From: Chlamydiota bacterium
GTDB taxonomy: Bacteria > Chlamydiota > Chlamydiia > Chlamydiales > SM23-39
Assembly (NCBI GenBank): GCA_027459365.1
Contig: DAIDIM010000045.1
Span: 1-5,063, forward strand
Length of the DNA stretch: 5,063 nt
Direction of reading: 5' to 3'
Under the pieces are notes generated by a model. The model did no database searches. It saw only the letters and a program-made list of their open reading frames with translations, and was not told where the DNA came from. Both the position numbers and the translations under genes were made by a program. Shown here in pieces: positions 1-5,063 of the stretch (positions are counted from its first letter, which is position 1; the number at the start of each line of letters is the position of its first letter).

Positions 1-52
1 TGCCTTGAATTCTGCTCCAATAATGTGATAGAGTTTTTGTCAGTTGACTCAT
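1..52 (-). CDS. 5' end of a probable insertion-sequence transposase (runs off left edge)
   Basis: Read on the minus strand, an ATG at 52-50 opens a frame that stays open to the edge and gives MSQLTKTLSHYWSRIQG. An AAGGAG Shine-Dalgarno lies at 66-61, eight bases before the ATG, and a promoter-like pair lies upstream, so a real gene start is well supported. The identity is less certain. The short polar start followed by an HYW..IQ stretch recalls, from memory, the N-terminus of DDE-type transposases common in chlamydial and other intracellular genomes. The inverted repeat at 156-243, just beyond the start, fits an insertion-sequence end. Only 17 residues are visible, with no catalytic residue among them, so another small cytosolic protein cannot be excluded. 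Confidence 0.5.
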   Translation of the reverse strand, partial: MSQLTKTLSHYWSRIQG

Positions 53-96
53 TGAGTTTGCTCCTTGCTCTGATGTTTTTTGTCGTACAAAAACAA

Positions 97-125
97 ATTA
101 TATCAGATGCAAGGTATTGGTATAA
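97..125 (-). promoter_or_regulatory. possible sigma70-type promoter for the leftward gene
   Basis: On the minus strand a perfect TATAAT lies at 102-97 and a weak -35 (TTATAC) at 125-120, with a 17-bp spacer. Transcription would start near 90, leaving a leader of about 38 nt that contains the AAGGAG before the ATG at 52. The -10 is convincing; the -35 matches the consensus poorly. Confidence 0.4.
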
Positions 126-155
126 ATGAATTTATGAGAGAAAATTTTGACATTA

Positions 156-243
156 CAAAGCTAACAGGAAAGAAGGATTTTTCGGCGCCCAAATAGCGCT
201 TGCTACATGAGTCCCGAAAAATCCCTCTTTCTTGTTAGTTTTG
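156..243. repeat. 30-bp inverted repeat around a 28-bp centre (IS ends or MITE-like)
   Basis: The left arm at 156-185 (starting CAAAGCTAACAGGAAAG) and the right arm at 214-243 are reverse complements at 27 of 30 positions. They are separated by 28 bp (186-213). As RNA this would be a long stable hairpin. It has no T-run directly after it, so it is not a canonical terminator. The left arm sits about 100 bp upstream of the probable transposase start, where an insertion-sequence terminal repeat would be expected. The right arm would then be the end of a second element facing the other way, or the whole 88 bp may be a small non-autonomous element. I see no clear target-site duplication. Confidence 0.8.
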
Positions 244-315
244 CAATTCCCTCGATAGTTATTTTTTTGATTTTTCTTTTGATTGGGTTCAGAGCCTTCC
301 CTGATCCTGTATATC

Positions 316-365
316 TTTAGCTGCGTCTCGCAGCGTTATCCTTAGCCACGTCTCGTGGCGTGATC
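316..365. repeat. two tandem 25-bp units, each a 6-bp hairpin with compensatory changes
   Basis: The units at 316-340 and 341-365 match at 19 of 25 positions. Each contains a perfect 6-bp stem with a TCT loop: GCTGCG/CGCAGC (320-325 with 329-334) and GCCACG/CGTGGC (345-350 with 354-359). Four of the six differences fall in the stems and form two compensatory pairs (T-A to C-G and G-C to A-T), so the fold is kept while the sequence changes. The strand of any transcript is unknown. Confidence 0.75.
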
Positions 366-441
366 ATGTTCCTCTTTTGAAGCAGAAAGACTATTAGGAA
401 ACAGGTACCCCGCTCTAGGTGTGACAGGGGATTTATTAGAG

Positions 442-476
442 CTGATTTTGCGCCCTGAGCGCGAAATTAGTCCAAA
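442..476 (+). repeat. GC-rich palindromic repeat, copy A
   Basis: CTGATTTTGCGC (442-453) pairs with GCGCGAAATTAG (459-470) as a 12-bp stem with two G-U pairs and a CCTGA loop. The right flank continues AGTCCAAA. A second copy in inverted orientation occurs at 1443-1475, so this is a dispersed element rather than a chance hairpin. There is no following T-run to support a simple terminator. The left outer arm (TTTGGA) implied by copy B is missing here. Confidence 0.75.
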
Positions 477-580
477 CTCCAGTTCCCTTCCATTTATCAC
501 GCATATATCACCGATTATCAATAACTTGTGATTGCAAGAGAGGACAATTTTAAAAAACCCTTTACAGACGCGTTTTTTGA

Positions 581-610
581 TTGAAAAAATAATTACTAAT
601 TTGTTATAAT
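581..610 (+). promoter_or_regulatory. sigma70-like promoter of the small membrane-protein gene
   Basis: TTGAAA at 581-586 and a perfect TATAAT at 605-610 are separated by 18 bp, in a very AT-rich stretch. Transcription would start near 617, giving a leader of about 28 nt before the ATG at 645. The ribosome binding site is weak (TGGA at 635-638). Confidence 0.65.
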
Positions 611-644
611 TAAGTTTACAAGAATAATTAAAAATGGAATAATT

Positions 645-1127
645 ATGACAATATATAATAATACAGATCAAGATATAGAACTCATTGCAATAGGGAAGGG
701 GGTCAATACCGTTGAAAGCTATGGTACAAATGAACCTACTCGTAATAATAGCATAGGCCAAGTAGCTCGAAAAGCGTTGGCGAGTGAGAACCAGCCAGCA
801 GAGCCAAGTGCCCTATCAGCGATGTGGGGCCGAGTTGAGCGATTATATAACAAGATTGATAAAAATCTCTTAAAAGCTTCCGCCATTACCTTCATCGTGG
901 CGATAATAATAGCAATAACGGCGTCAGCAGGAGCTGCCATCCCATTTATTATGTTAGGACTAATTTTATTATCACTTGCTATTAACCATAACAAATCTGT
1001 AACTGATGATGTTATTGTGAATCCAAACCACCGAAGATCAAATTATCCAATATCAGATGACGATGATGACTATTCAATATCAGATAACGCCAGTGACTAT
1101 TCAATATCAGATACCGACGATGACTGA
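645..1127 (+). CDS. small Inc-like membrane protein with acidic repeat tail
   Basis: This encodes a 160-residue protein of no family I can name. Residues 1-70 are polar, with no N-terminal signal peptide. Residues about 76-93 and 97-114 form two hydrophobic segments split by a short Ala/Gly/Pro turn. That bilobed hydrophobic hairpin is the hallmark of chlamydial Inc proteins, which are type III-secreted into the inclusion membrane with both ends facing the host cytosol. The tail from 134 to 160 is three repeats of about 9 residues (Y-x-I-S-D followed by acidic residues), with Tyr at 134, 143 and 152. It ends in tandem stops, TGA then TAA. The start is supported by a good promoter but only a weak ribosome binding site. 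The gene stands alone among repeats and is probably an accessory or lineage-specific gene. The Inc assignment is inference; an ordinary two-helix inner-membrane protein would look similar. Confidence 0.7.
   Translation: MTIYNNTDQDIELIAIGKGVNTVESYGTNEPTRNNSIGQVARKALASENQPAEPSALSAMWGRVERLYNKIDKNLLKASAITFIVAIIIAITASAGAAIPFIMLGLILLSLAINHNKSVTDDVIVNPNHRRSNYPISDDDDDYSISDNASDYSISDTDDD
1044..1124 (+). repeat. three tandem 27-bp in-frame repeats encoding the acidic tail
   Basis: Units at 1044-1070, 1071-1097 and 1098-1124 each begin TATYCAATATCAGAT, with Y being C in the first and T in the others, and end GAC. The first 15 bases are nearly identical and the last 12 vary. The period is a multiple of three, so unit gain or loss by slippage keeps the frame. 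The encoded units are YPISDDDDD, YSISDNASD and YSISDTDDD. Confidence 0.9.
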
Positions 1128-1149
1128 TAACTGACGTCCCCCTCTTTTG

Positions 1150-1442
1150 TCGGATATTTGTCAGGCGTGAATACAGCTCTCATCGGTAATTCACTAAACT
1201 TTCATGTTAACCTGTTGTATATACATCGATCCTTCCGAGTAAGTATTGGACTTCGAATTCAATTGCACTCTTGTTCTAGGACCACTGCCTCTATACACTT
1301 CCTATTCGTCAGGTCAACATTTTGTATACGGCTTTCTTCAGATTCCACCTCACGATGGTCGCCCTTGCCTTCACTAACGGTTCTCCTTACTTAAGTCCGT
1401 AAAGGACTTTCACCTCCTAGTTTAACGACATACCGGTCGCAC
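1150..1442 (-). mobile_element. truncated group II intron, 5' part of the ribozyme (domain I)
   Basis: The minus strand starts GTGCG at 1442-1438, the conserved 5' end of group II introns. Elements typical of domain I follow in order: a GGTGAAAGTCC segment (1414-1404), GAACCGTTAGTGAAGGCAAG (1384-1365), GTGAGGTGGAATCTGAAG (1355-1338), a CTGACGAATAGGAAG block (about 1314-1300), and GAAGTCCAATACTTACTCGG (1254-1235) in the region that usually carries exon-binding sites. No domain V hairpin, reverse-transcriptase/maturase reading frame or 3' end is present, so only about 290 nt remain. The copy cannot splice or move by itself. The left boundary (about 1150) is a guess from where recognisable sequence fades. 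I do not assign a structural class. Confidence 0.75.
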
Positions 1443-1475
1443 AATTTCGCGCCCGGGGCGCAAAATCAGTCCAAA
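1443..1475 (-). repeat. GC-rich palindromic repeat, copy B, abutting the intron 5' end
   Basis: Read on the minus strand this is TTTGGACTGATTTTGCGCC (1475-1457), a short loop, then GGCGCGAAATT ending exactly at 1443, where the intron begins. The stem is about 11 bp with two G-U pairs. The core matches copy A (442-476). Copy A shows that the right arm normally continues AGTCCAAA, which would complete the outer palindrome here, so the intron appears to have entered within the right arm. Confidence 0.75.
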
Positions 1476-1558
1476 TAAATCCTAAATAACCGTTCCTTTT
1501 CCCTCTTCAAGCGTCGATTAAATCCATTGTGTCGCCTCTTCGATATGGAAAGAGATGA

Positions 1559-1727
1559 GAGCCATTCTCGGTGTGAACTCTTCAAGGAGATTTGGATATT
1601 TTCGAACGAGTTTACCCCATTTTCGCAAAGCTAATATCTTACTAAGTTATATGGCTTTGCGAAAATGGAGGTAAAATTGTCGAAAAGATTCCCGAATATC
1701 ATCGAAGAGGCGCATCGGGAATGGCTC
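1559..1727. repeat. foldback element with about 73-nt inverted arms
   Basis: The inner 15 bp are perfect: CCATTTTCGCAAAGC (1617-1631) and its reverse complement (1654-1668), around a 22-nt AT-rich loop. The similarity continues outward with small gaps to GAGCCATTC (1559-1567) and GAATGGCTC (1719-1727), by eye between 70 and 85 percent. A further 12-base match, CGCCTCTTCGAT at 1533-1544, is the exact reverse complement of 1701-1712, giving an alternative pairing. It encodes no protein and has no T-run. It may be a MITE-like remnant, two inverted copies of a dispersed repeat, or a structured leader. Confidence 0.75.
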
Positions 1728-1741
1728 CTCCGTACTTTCTC

Positions 1742-1775
1742 TTGATCTATATATCCCAAAAGAAGGATATTAATA
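1742..1775 (+). promoter_or_regulatory. weak candidate promoter/operator of the metal-transport operon
   Basis: TTGATC (1742-1747) resembles a -35. Candidate -10 sequences are TATATA (1748-1753, too close to that -35) and GATATT or TATTAA (1766-1773). None pairs cleanly. The palindromic TATTAATA (1768-1775), within the imperfect palindrome GGATATTAATACTC (1765-1778), lies where a metal-dependent repressor could bind. It does not match a Zur, Fur or MntR box I can name. Confidence 0.2.
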
Positions 1776-1787
1776 CTCAATTCTAGT

Positions 1788-2639
1788 ATGCAAAAAGCCT
1801 GTTATATAATTTTGTCTTTACTTCTTTTTTTCTCCTGTGAAAAAAGAGATTCTATATCTTCAAAGCCGACACTGTTAGTCAGTGTGGCGCCTTATCAAAT
1901 TTTAGTAGAAAGAATTGCAGGTCATGACTTTGAGGTACTAACGGTTGTACCCCCTGGATCCAATCCCCATGCTTACGAGCCCACTTTGAAACAGATCGGC
2001 ACGATTAGCCAGGGAGAAATTTGGTTCCGTATAGGCGAATCTTTTGAAAAAAAAGTTTTCCCAGTTCTTCAAGAAAAAAATAGGAACCTGATCGAGTGTG
2101 ATCTACGAGAGGGATTCAATTTGATTCATGAATCTGCATGCAATTGCCATGAAGTTCAGGAAGATCGACATTTTTGGCTCAGCCCAAAAGTACTTGCTGC
2201 TCAAGTATCTACGATTAGAAAAGCTCTAGAACAACGCTATCCGGAAAAGAAAGAAATTTTTCAAAAAAATGCAGAGAAACTTATTGTTGAACTTGATGCT
2301 TTAGACCTGGAGATCAAAACAATTCTTGAAAAGGCAACATCCAGATCCTTTATGGTCTCACATGCAGCTTTTGCCTATTTCTGCAGAGACTATGATCTCC
2401 AGCAGTTTTCAATTGAGCACGGTGGAAAAGAACCGACCGCGAAACATCTGACCCATTTGATCAACACGATGAATGAGTCTCACACCCATCTTGCAATTGC
2501 AATGCCGCAACATTCAAATAAGGGAGCAGAGCTGATCGCAAAAAAAACAGGTATTCATCTTCACGAAGTCGATCCCTATGCGCGCGACTATGCCCAAACG
2601 ATGCGCACAATTGCGCAATTGCTGGTGAAAGATGATTAG
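1788..2639 (+). CDS. znuA: metal ABC transporter substrate-binding lipoprotein (ZnuA/TroA family)
   Basis: This is the extracytoplasmic receptor that binds Zn2+ or Mn2+ and delivers it to the permease encoded downstream. Its 283 residues match the cluster A-I binding-protein family. Residues 1-17 form a lipoprotein signal peptide, with hydrophobic IILSLLLFFS followed by Cys17, which would be lipidated. Family metal ligands are visible: His61 in NPHAYEP, His128 in HFWLSP, His192 in VSHAAFAYF and Asp262 in VDPYARDY. A short Cys/His loop (His114, Cys118, Cys120, His121, His128) stands where zinc-specific members carry a His-rich loop, which mildly favours zinc. The ATG at 1788 is chosen because the signal peptide starts there. 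A good AGAAGGA lies 20 nt upstream, too far for that ATG, and the only in-frame codon at normal distance is ATA at 1773. Chlamydia carries a similar three-gene transporter distinct from ytgABCD. Confidence 0.9.
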   Translation: MQKACYIILSLLLFFSCEKRDSISSKPTLLVSVAPYQILVERIAGHDFEVLTVVPPGSNPHAYEPTLKQIGTISQGEIWFRIGESFEKKVFPVLQEKNRNLIECDLREGFNLIHESACNCHEVQEDRHFWLSPKVLAAQVSTIRKALEQRYPEKKEIFQKNAEKLIVELDALDLEIKTILEKATSRSFMVSHAAFAYFCRDYDLQQFSIEHGGKEPTAKHLTHLINTMNESHTHLAIAMPQHSNKGAELIAKKTGIHLHEVDPYARDYAQTMRTIAQLLVKDD

Positions 2640-3348
2640 TTTATCTCAACTTCAATTTGCCTATGATGATCAACCCATTTTAAAACAAGAATCGCTTCAG
2701 ATCGCAGAGGGAGCGTTCGTTGGCATTATCGGACCGAATGGTGGTGGCAAAACGACCCTTCTTAAATTGCTCATGGGTTTTTTACAACCGACAAGTGGAC
2801 GCGTCCGCATTTTTGGACAAGCGCCTGAAAAAGTACGCACCCAAATTGGATACGTACCTCAGGTGCATAAATGCGATCGAGAATTCCCGATCACGGTGCA
2901 TGAGCTTGTTTTACTTGGAGCCCTTTCCAAAAATTCCTTGAAATATTCGAAAGAAACTAAGGAAAAGGCTCTACAACTGATCGTTGAGTTGGGTCTTTCC
3001 AATCATCTAAAAAAAACCTTTGGCTCTTTGTCTGGAGGTCTTGCACAAAGGGCGCTCCTAGCACGTGCACTTTTGTGTGATCCACAACTTTTACTTCTCG
3101 ATGAACCGACAGCCAATGTCGATCCACAGTCGACCTCTCTCATTATCGAAAAGCTAGAATCGTTAAAAAAAGAGAAGACGATTTTGATCGTGACCCACGA
3201 TTTAAGAACCATTGTTGAAAAAGTGGATCAAATTCTCTGCGTGCAAGGACAAATCACCACCTATCGAAAAGAGGAAATCTGTAAACATTTTGCATTCGGC
3301 CTCTATCATACACCCCTACTTGGAGAAACGTATGTTCTTCAACGATAG
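2632..3348 (+). CDS. znuC: metal ABC transporter ATP-binding protein (ZnuC family)
   Basis: This is the cytoplasmic ATPase that powers the importer. The 238 residues contain every ABC motif in order: Walker A GPNGGGKT (34-41), Q-loop Gln77 in YVPQ, signature LSGGLAQR (133-140), Walker B LLLLDEP (153-159), D-loop around Asp164, and switch His189 in VTHD. The length is normal for metal-type members, and the TVHELVLLG stretch (88-96) is typical of them. The ATG at 2632 lies inside the end of znuA, overlapping it by 8 nt (ATGATTAG), so the ATPase is probably made by translational coupling. No strong Shine-Dalgarno is needed and none is seen. No active-site residue is missing, so it should be functional. 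Confidence 0.94.
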   Translation: MISLSQLQFAYDDQPILKQESLQIAEGAFVGIIGPNGGGKTTLLKLLMGFLQPTSGRVRIFGQAPEKVRTQIGYVPQVHKCDREFPITVHELVLLGALSKNSLKYSKETKEKALQLIVELGLSNHLKKTFGSLSGGLAQRALLARALLCDPQLLLLDEPTANVDPQSTSLIIEKLESLKKEKTILIVTHDLRTIVEKVDQILCVQGQITTYRKEEICKHFAFGLYHTPLLGETYVLQR

Positions 3349-4171
3349 CTTTATTCAGATGGCCCTATTTGCAAGCCTTCTTGCATCGCTTGCAAGCGGC
3401 ACTATGGGCGCATTTGTCGTTGTGAAGCGGATTGTTTTTATCGCAGGTAGCATCTCTCATTCCATTCTCGCCGGTACCAGTTTTTGCCTATGGCTCCAAA
3501 AAACGCAAAATATCAGCTGGATCACTCCGACTCACGGCGCATTCACTGCGGCAGTTCTGTCTGCCCTACTCCTTGGTTGGATTCACCTCAAATATCGGCA
3601 ACGGGAAGATGCGATTATCGCCGCAATCTGGTCAACCGGGATGGCGATCGGCATTATCTTCCTCTCTGTCACTCCAGGCAATAATGTCGAAATGATGAAC
3701 TTTCTCTTCGGCAATATCCTCTGGATCACAAACCAAGACCTTCTCTTACTTGGCGCCCTCGATCTATTGATCATAGTGACTGTCATCCTGAATTACCGAA
3801 AATTCCTCGCTCTTTGCTTTGATGAAGAGCAGGCCCTTCTTCGTGGAATCCCTGTCCGAAAACTCTACATGCTTCTCTTAAGCATCATTGCAATCACCAT
3901 CGTTTTACTCGTTCAAATCATCGGAACCATTCTCGTGATTGCCCTACTCACAATTCCCGCCACATTTGCGGGTCTTTTTACCAGAAACCTACCCTCTATG
4001 ATGCTCTTGGGAACACTTCTTTGCTCCCTCTTTAGCTTTGGCGGCCTTGCAACATCGTATTATTTAAATTGGCCGGCAGGGGCCACTATCGCCCTCTTTT
4101 CAGCCATCTGCTACCTCATCGCGTTGTTTGTAAAGAAGAAAAGATTTTCCTGGATCCTTTTCAAAAGATGA
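3332..4171 (+). CDS. znuB: metal ABC transporter membrane permease (ZnuB family)
   Basis: This is the inner-membrane channel subunit, expected to act as a homodimer with two ZnuC-like ATPases and the znuA product. The reading frame is open from 3212, but the start at 3332 is preferred: it has GGAG at 3322-3325 with a 6-nt spacer, it removes 40 polar residues that only shadow znuC, and it gives the family-typical 279 residues starting MFFNDSFIQMALFASLLASLASG. Hydrophobic segments are visible near 8-30, 68-84, 94-112, 137-153, 179-215 (probably two helices), 222-244 and 249-267. The conserved VVVKRIVFIAGSISHSILAG block (29-48) and the RGIPVRKL loop (171-178), a likely ATPase contact, fit ABC-3 permeases. 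The start overlaps the znuC end by 17 nt. It ends with a basic cytoplasmic tail. Confidence 0.92.
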   Translation: MFFNDSFIQMALFASLLASLASGTMGAFVVVKRIVFIAGSISHSILAGTSFCLWLQKTQNISWITPTHGAFTAAVLSALLLGWIHLKYRQREDAIIAAIWSTGMAIGIIFLSVTPGNNVEMMNFLFGNILWITNQDLLLLGALDLLIIVTVILNYRKFLALCFDEEQALLRGIPVRKLYMLLLSIIAITIVLLVQIIGTILVIALLTIPATFAGLFTRNLPSMMLLGTLLCSLFSFGGLATSYYLNWPAGATIALFSAICYLIALFVKKKRFSWILFKR

Positions 4172-5063
4172 AAAATGCCCTTTTAAAATTCATATGTAAA
4201 ATTCTCTCATTTCCTAAAAACCCCTTCAAAAATCGCTTTCTCATTGTCTCCACAACAGCACTTGGTGATACTCTCTGGGCCACACCGACAATCGAAGCGC
4301 TACGCAAAAGCTTTCCCGATGCCTACATTGGTGTTCTTACAAGTCCCATCGGAGATGAAGTATTAAAAAATAATCCCTATATCGATCGAATCTTTATACT
4401 TAAGAATCTTTTTTTCCTCTGGCATACACTTTTTAGAGCTCGTTTTGATACGGTCCTCATTCTGCATACATCCCAAAGAATCGTCCTCCCCCTCTGTTCA
4501 CTCTTAGGAGCACGTCGTATCATTGGAACAGCAGGCATCAATAAAGGGCTCGATAGTCTATTGACAGATCCATTAAAACCGGCCTACGAACATGAGATCC
4601 TACGAAGACTTCGCATGGCTGAAAAAATCGGCGGAGCCATTCATACAGAACTTTTAAGTTTTTTCGATGTAAATCAAACCCCCTTGCTGCCACCTGGAAA
4701 ATGGATCGCCCTTCACCCAGGCTCAAAAGATGGCTTCAAGCGCTGGCCAGCGCGACATTTTGTAACAGTTGGGAAGGAGCTTCAAAATTTAGGATTTCGG
4801 ATTCTTGTTACAGGTACAGAAGTTCACCTCATCCAGGAAATAGCATCTCAAATTCCTGGAGCCCTCATTGATCATTCTAGCAATTTAAACAAACTGGCAA
4901 GTAGTTTAAAACAGGTTCAAATGCTCGTAAGTAATGATACAGGCCCCGTCCATCTTGCCTGCGCAATCAATGCCCCTGTCATTGCCATCTATGGCCCAAC
5001 CGATTCCCATCTTTGTGGACCCCATCTCGCTAAAAACGCCACTATTTTGCAAGCCCCTCCCAC
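4168..5063 (+). CDS. glycosyltransferase family 9, heptosyltransferase-like (3' end beyond window)
   Basis: The frame is open from the ATG at 4168 to the right edge (298 codons and two bases), and its start overlaps the znuB stop as ATGA. GT9 enzymes transfer ADP-heptose or a related sugar to the lipopolysaccharide core at the cytoplasmic face of the inner membrane. The N-terminal domain has the ALGDTLWATP motif (31-40), with Asp34 matching the proposed catalytic base of WaaC/WaaF. The second domain shows HPGSKDGFKRWP (183-194), with Lys191 in the donor-phosphate position, and SNDTGPVHLACA (255-266), with Asp257 as the donor-sugar contact, then YGPTD (275-279). At least 298 residues are present; the family usually has about 320-360, so only a short C-terminus is missing. 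Which sugar and acceptor it uses cannot be read from sequence. Its place in a metal-transport operon is unusual. Confidence 0.88.
   Translation, partial: MKNALLKFICKILSFPKNPFKNRFLIVSTTALGDTLWATPTIEALRKSFPDAYIGVLTSPIGDEVLKNNPYIDRIFILKNLFFLWHTLFRARFDTVLILHTSQRIVLPLCSLLGARRIIGTAGINKGLDSLLTDPLKPAYEHEILRRLRMAEKIGGAIHTELLSFFDVNQTPLLPPGKWIALHPGSKDGFKRWPARHFVTVGKELQNLGFRILVTGTEVHLIQEIASQIPGALIDHSSNLNKLASSLKQVQMLVSNDTGPVHLACAINAPVIAIYGPTDSHLCGPHLAKNATILQAPP

Larger units (their letters stand above)
53..644. other. gene-poor accessory spacer with palindromic repeats
   Basis: I find no credible protein gene between the leftward start at 52 and the ATG at 645. The stretch holds the leftward promoter, a 30-bp inverted repeat (156-243), a T-rich tract (261-280), two tandem hairpins (316-365), a GC-rich palindrome (442-476), a weak AT stem (AAAAAAC 552-558 with GTTTTTT 572-578) and the promoter of the next gene. 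A long minus-strand frame covers 342-761, but it starts inside the gene at 645, crosses the palindrome and matches no family I know. The density of repeats suggests old mobile-element remnants. Confidence 0.7.
1128..1787. other. 660-bp intergenic region without a protein gene
   Basis: From the stop at 1127 to the ATG at 1788 I see a minus-strand group II intron fragment (about 1150-1442), a palindrome copy (1443-1475), an AT-rich link (1476-1558), a foldback element (1559-1727) and the leader of the transporter operon (1728-1787). The open plus-strand frame at 1158-1394 is antisense to the intron RNA and is not believed to be a gene. Confidence 0.75.

Noticed and set aside
316..365. CRISPR array
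   Set aside because: Only two short units without unique spacers. Each unit is a hairpin and the units abut directly.
317..367. 16-codon minus-strand mini-frame with AGAGGA just before its ATG
   Set aside because: The purine run is only about 2-3 nt from the ATG, too close, and the frame consists mostly of the two tandem hairpins.
342..761. 139-codon minus-strand open frame
   Set aside because: It starts inside the gene at 645, has no ribosome binding site or promoter, crosses the palindrome and the mini-hairpins, and resembles no family I know. It could hide a relic, but nothing supports a gene.
719..994. 91-codon minus-strand open frame
   Set aside because: Antisense shadow of the small membrane-protein gene. 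The hydrophobic part mirrors the membrane segments of the real frame.
1132..1164. CTGAC/GTCAG pairing after the small membrane-protein gene as a terminator
   Set aside because: Only 5 bp of stem with a 23-nt loop and no following T-run.
1158..1394. 78-codon plus-strand open frame
   Set aside because: It is antisense to the group II intron ribozyme. Such frames are often annotated as hypothetical proteins but reflect conserved RNA.
3212..3331. Upstream extension of the permease frame
   Set aside because: The extra 40 residues are polar, overlap znuC by 137 nt and lack a good ribosome binding site. The ATG at 3332 has one and gives the usual length.
4538..4726. 62-codon minus-strand open frame
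   Set aside because: Antisense shadow of the glycosyltransferase gene, whose motifs are clear in the plus frame.

Overview
The window reads as a moderately AT-rich genome fragment, probably from an obligate intracellular bacterium of the Chlamydiota (environmental, Parachlamydiales-like). The clues are a small protein with a bilobed hydrophobic domain like chlamydial inclusion membrane (Inc) proteins, a metal ABC transporter in the solute-binding protein / ATPase / permease order, a family 9 glycosyltransferase, and a spacer full of mobile-element debris. The taxonomic call is inference. No rRNA, tRNA or universal marker gene is present to confirm it.

Region 1 (about 1-644) is accessory DNA. 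The 5' end of a probable insertion-sequence transposase leaves the window at the left edge on the minus strand, with a good Shine-Dalgarno and a plausible promoter. Behind it are a near-perfect 30-bp inverted repeat around a 28-bp centre (156-243), two tandem 25-bp units that each form a 6-bp hairpin with compensatory base changes (316-365), and copy A of a GC-rich palindrome (442-476).

Region 2 (645-1127) is a single small gene with its own sigma70-like promoter. It encodes a 160-residue two-helix membrane protein with an acidic tail of three 9-residue Tyr/Ser/Asp repeats (27-bp DNA period).

Region 3 (1128-1787) has no credible protein gene. It holds the 5' part of a group II intron on the minus strand (about 1150-1442), whose first base abuts copy B of the same palindrome (1443-1475). 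A foldback element with about 73-nt arms (1559-1727) follows, then the leader of the transporter operon.

Region 4 (1788 to the end) is a tightly packed plus-strand operon: a lipoprotein-type metal-binding protein (znuA-like), its ATPase (znuC-like), its membrane permease (znuB-like) and a GT9 heptosyltransferase-like glycosyltransferase cut by the right edge. Successive genes overlap by 8, 17 and 4 nt, so translation is probably coupled. The first three form one high-affinity Zn2+/Mn2+-type importer. The fourth probably acts in lipopolysaccharide core synthesis and has no obvious mechanistic link to metal import.
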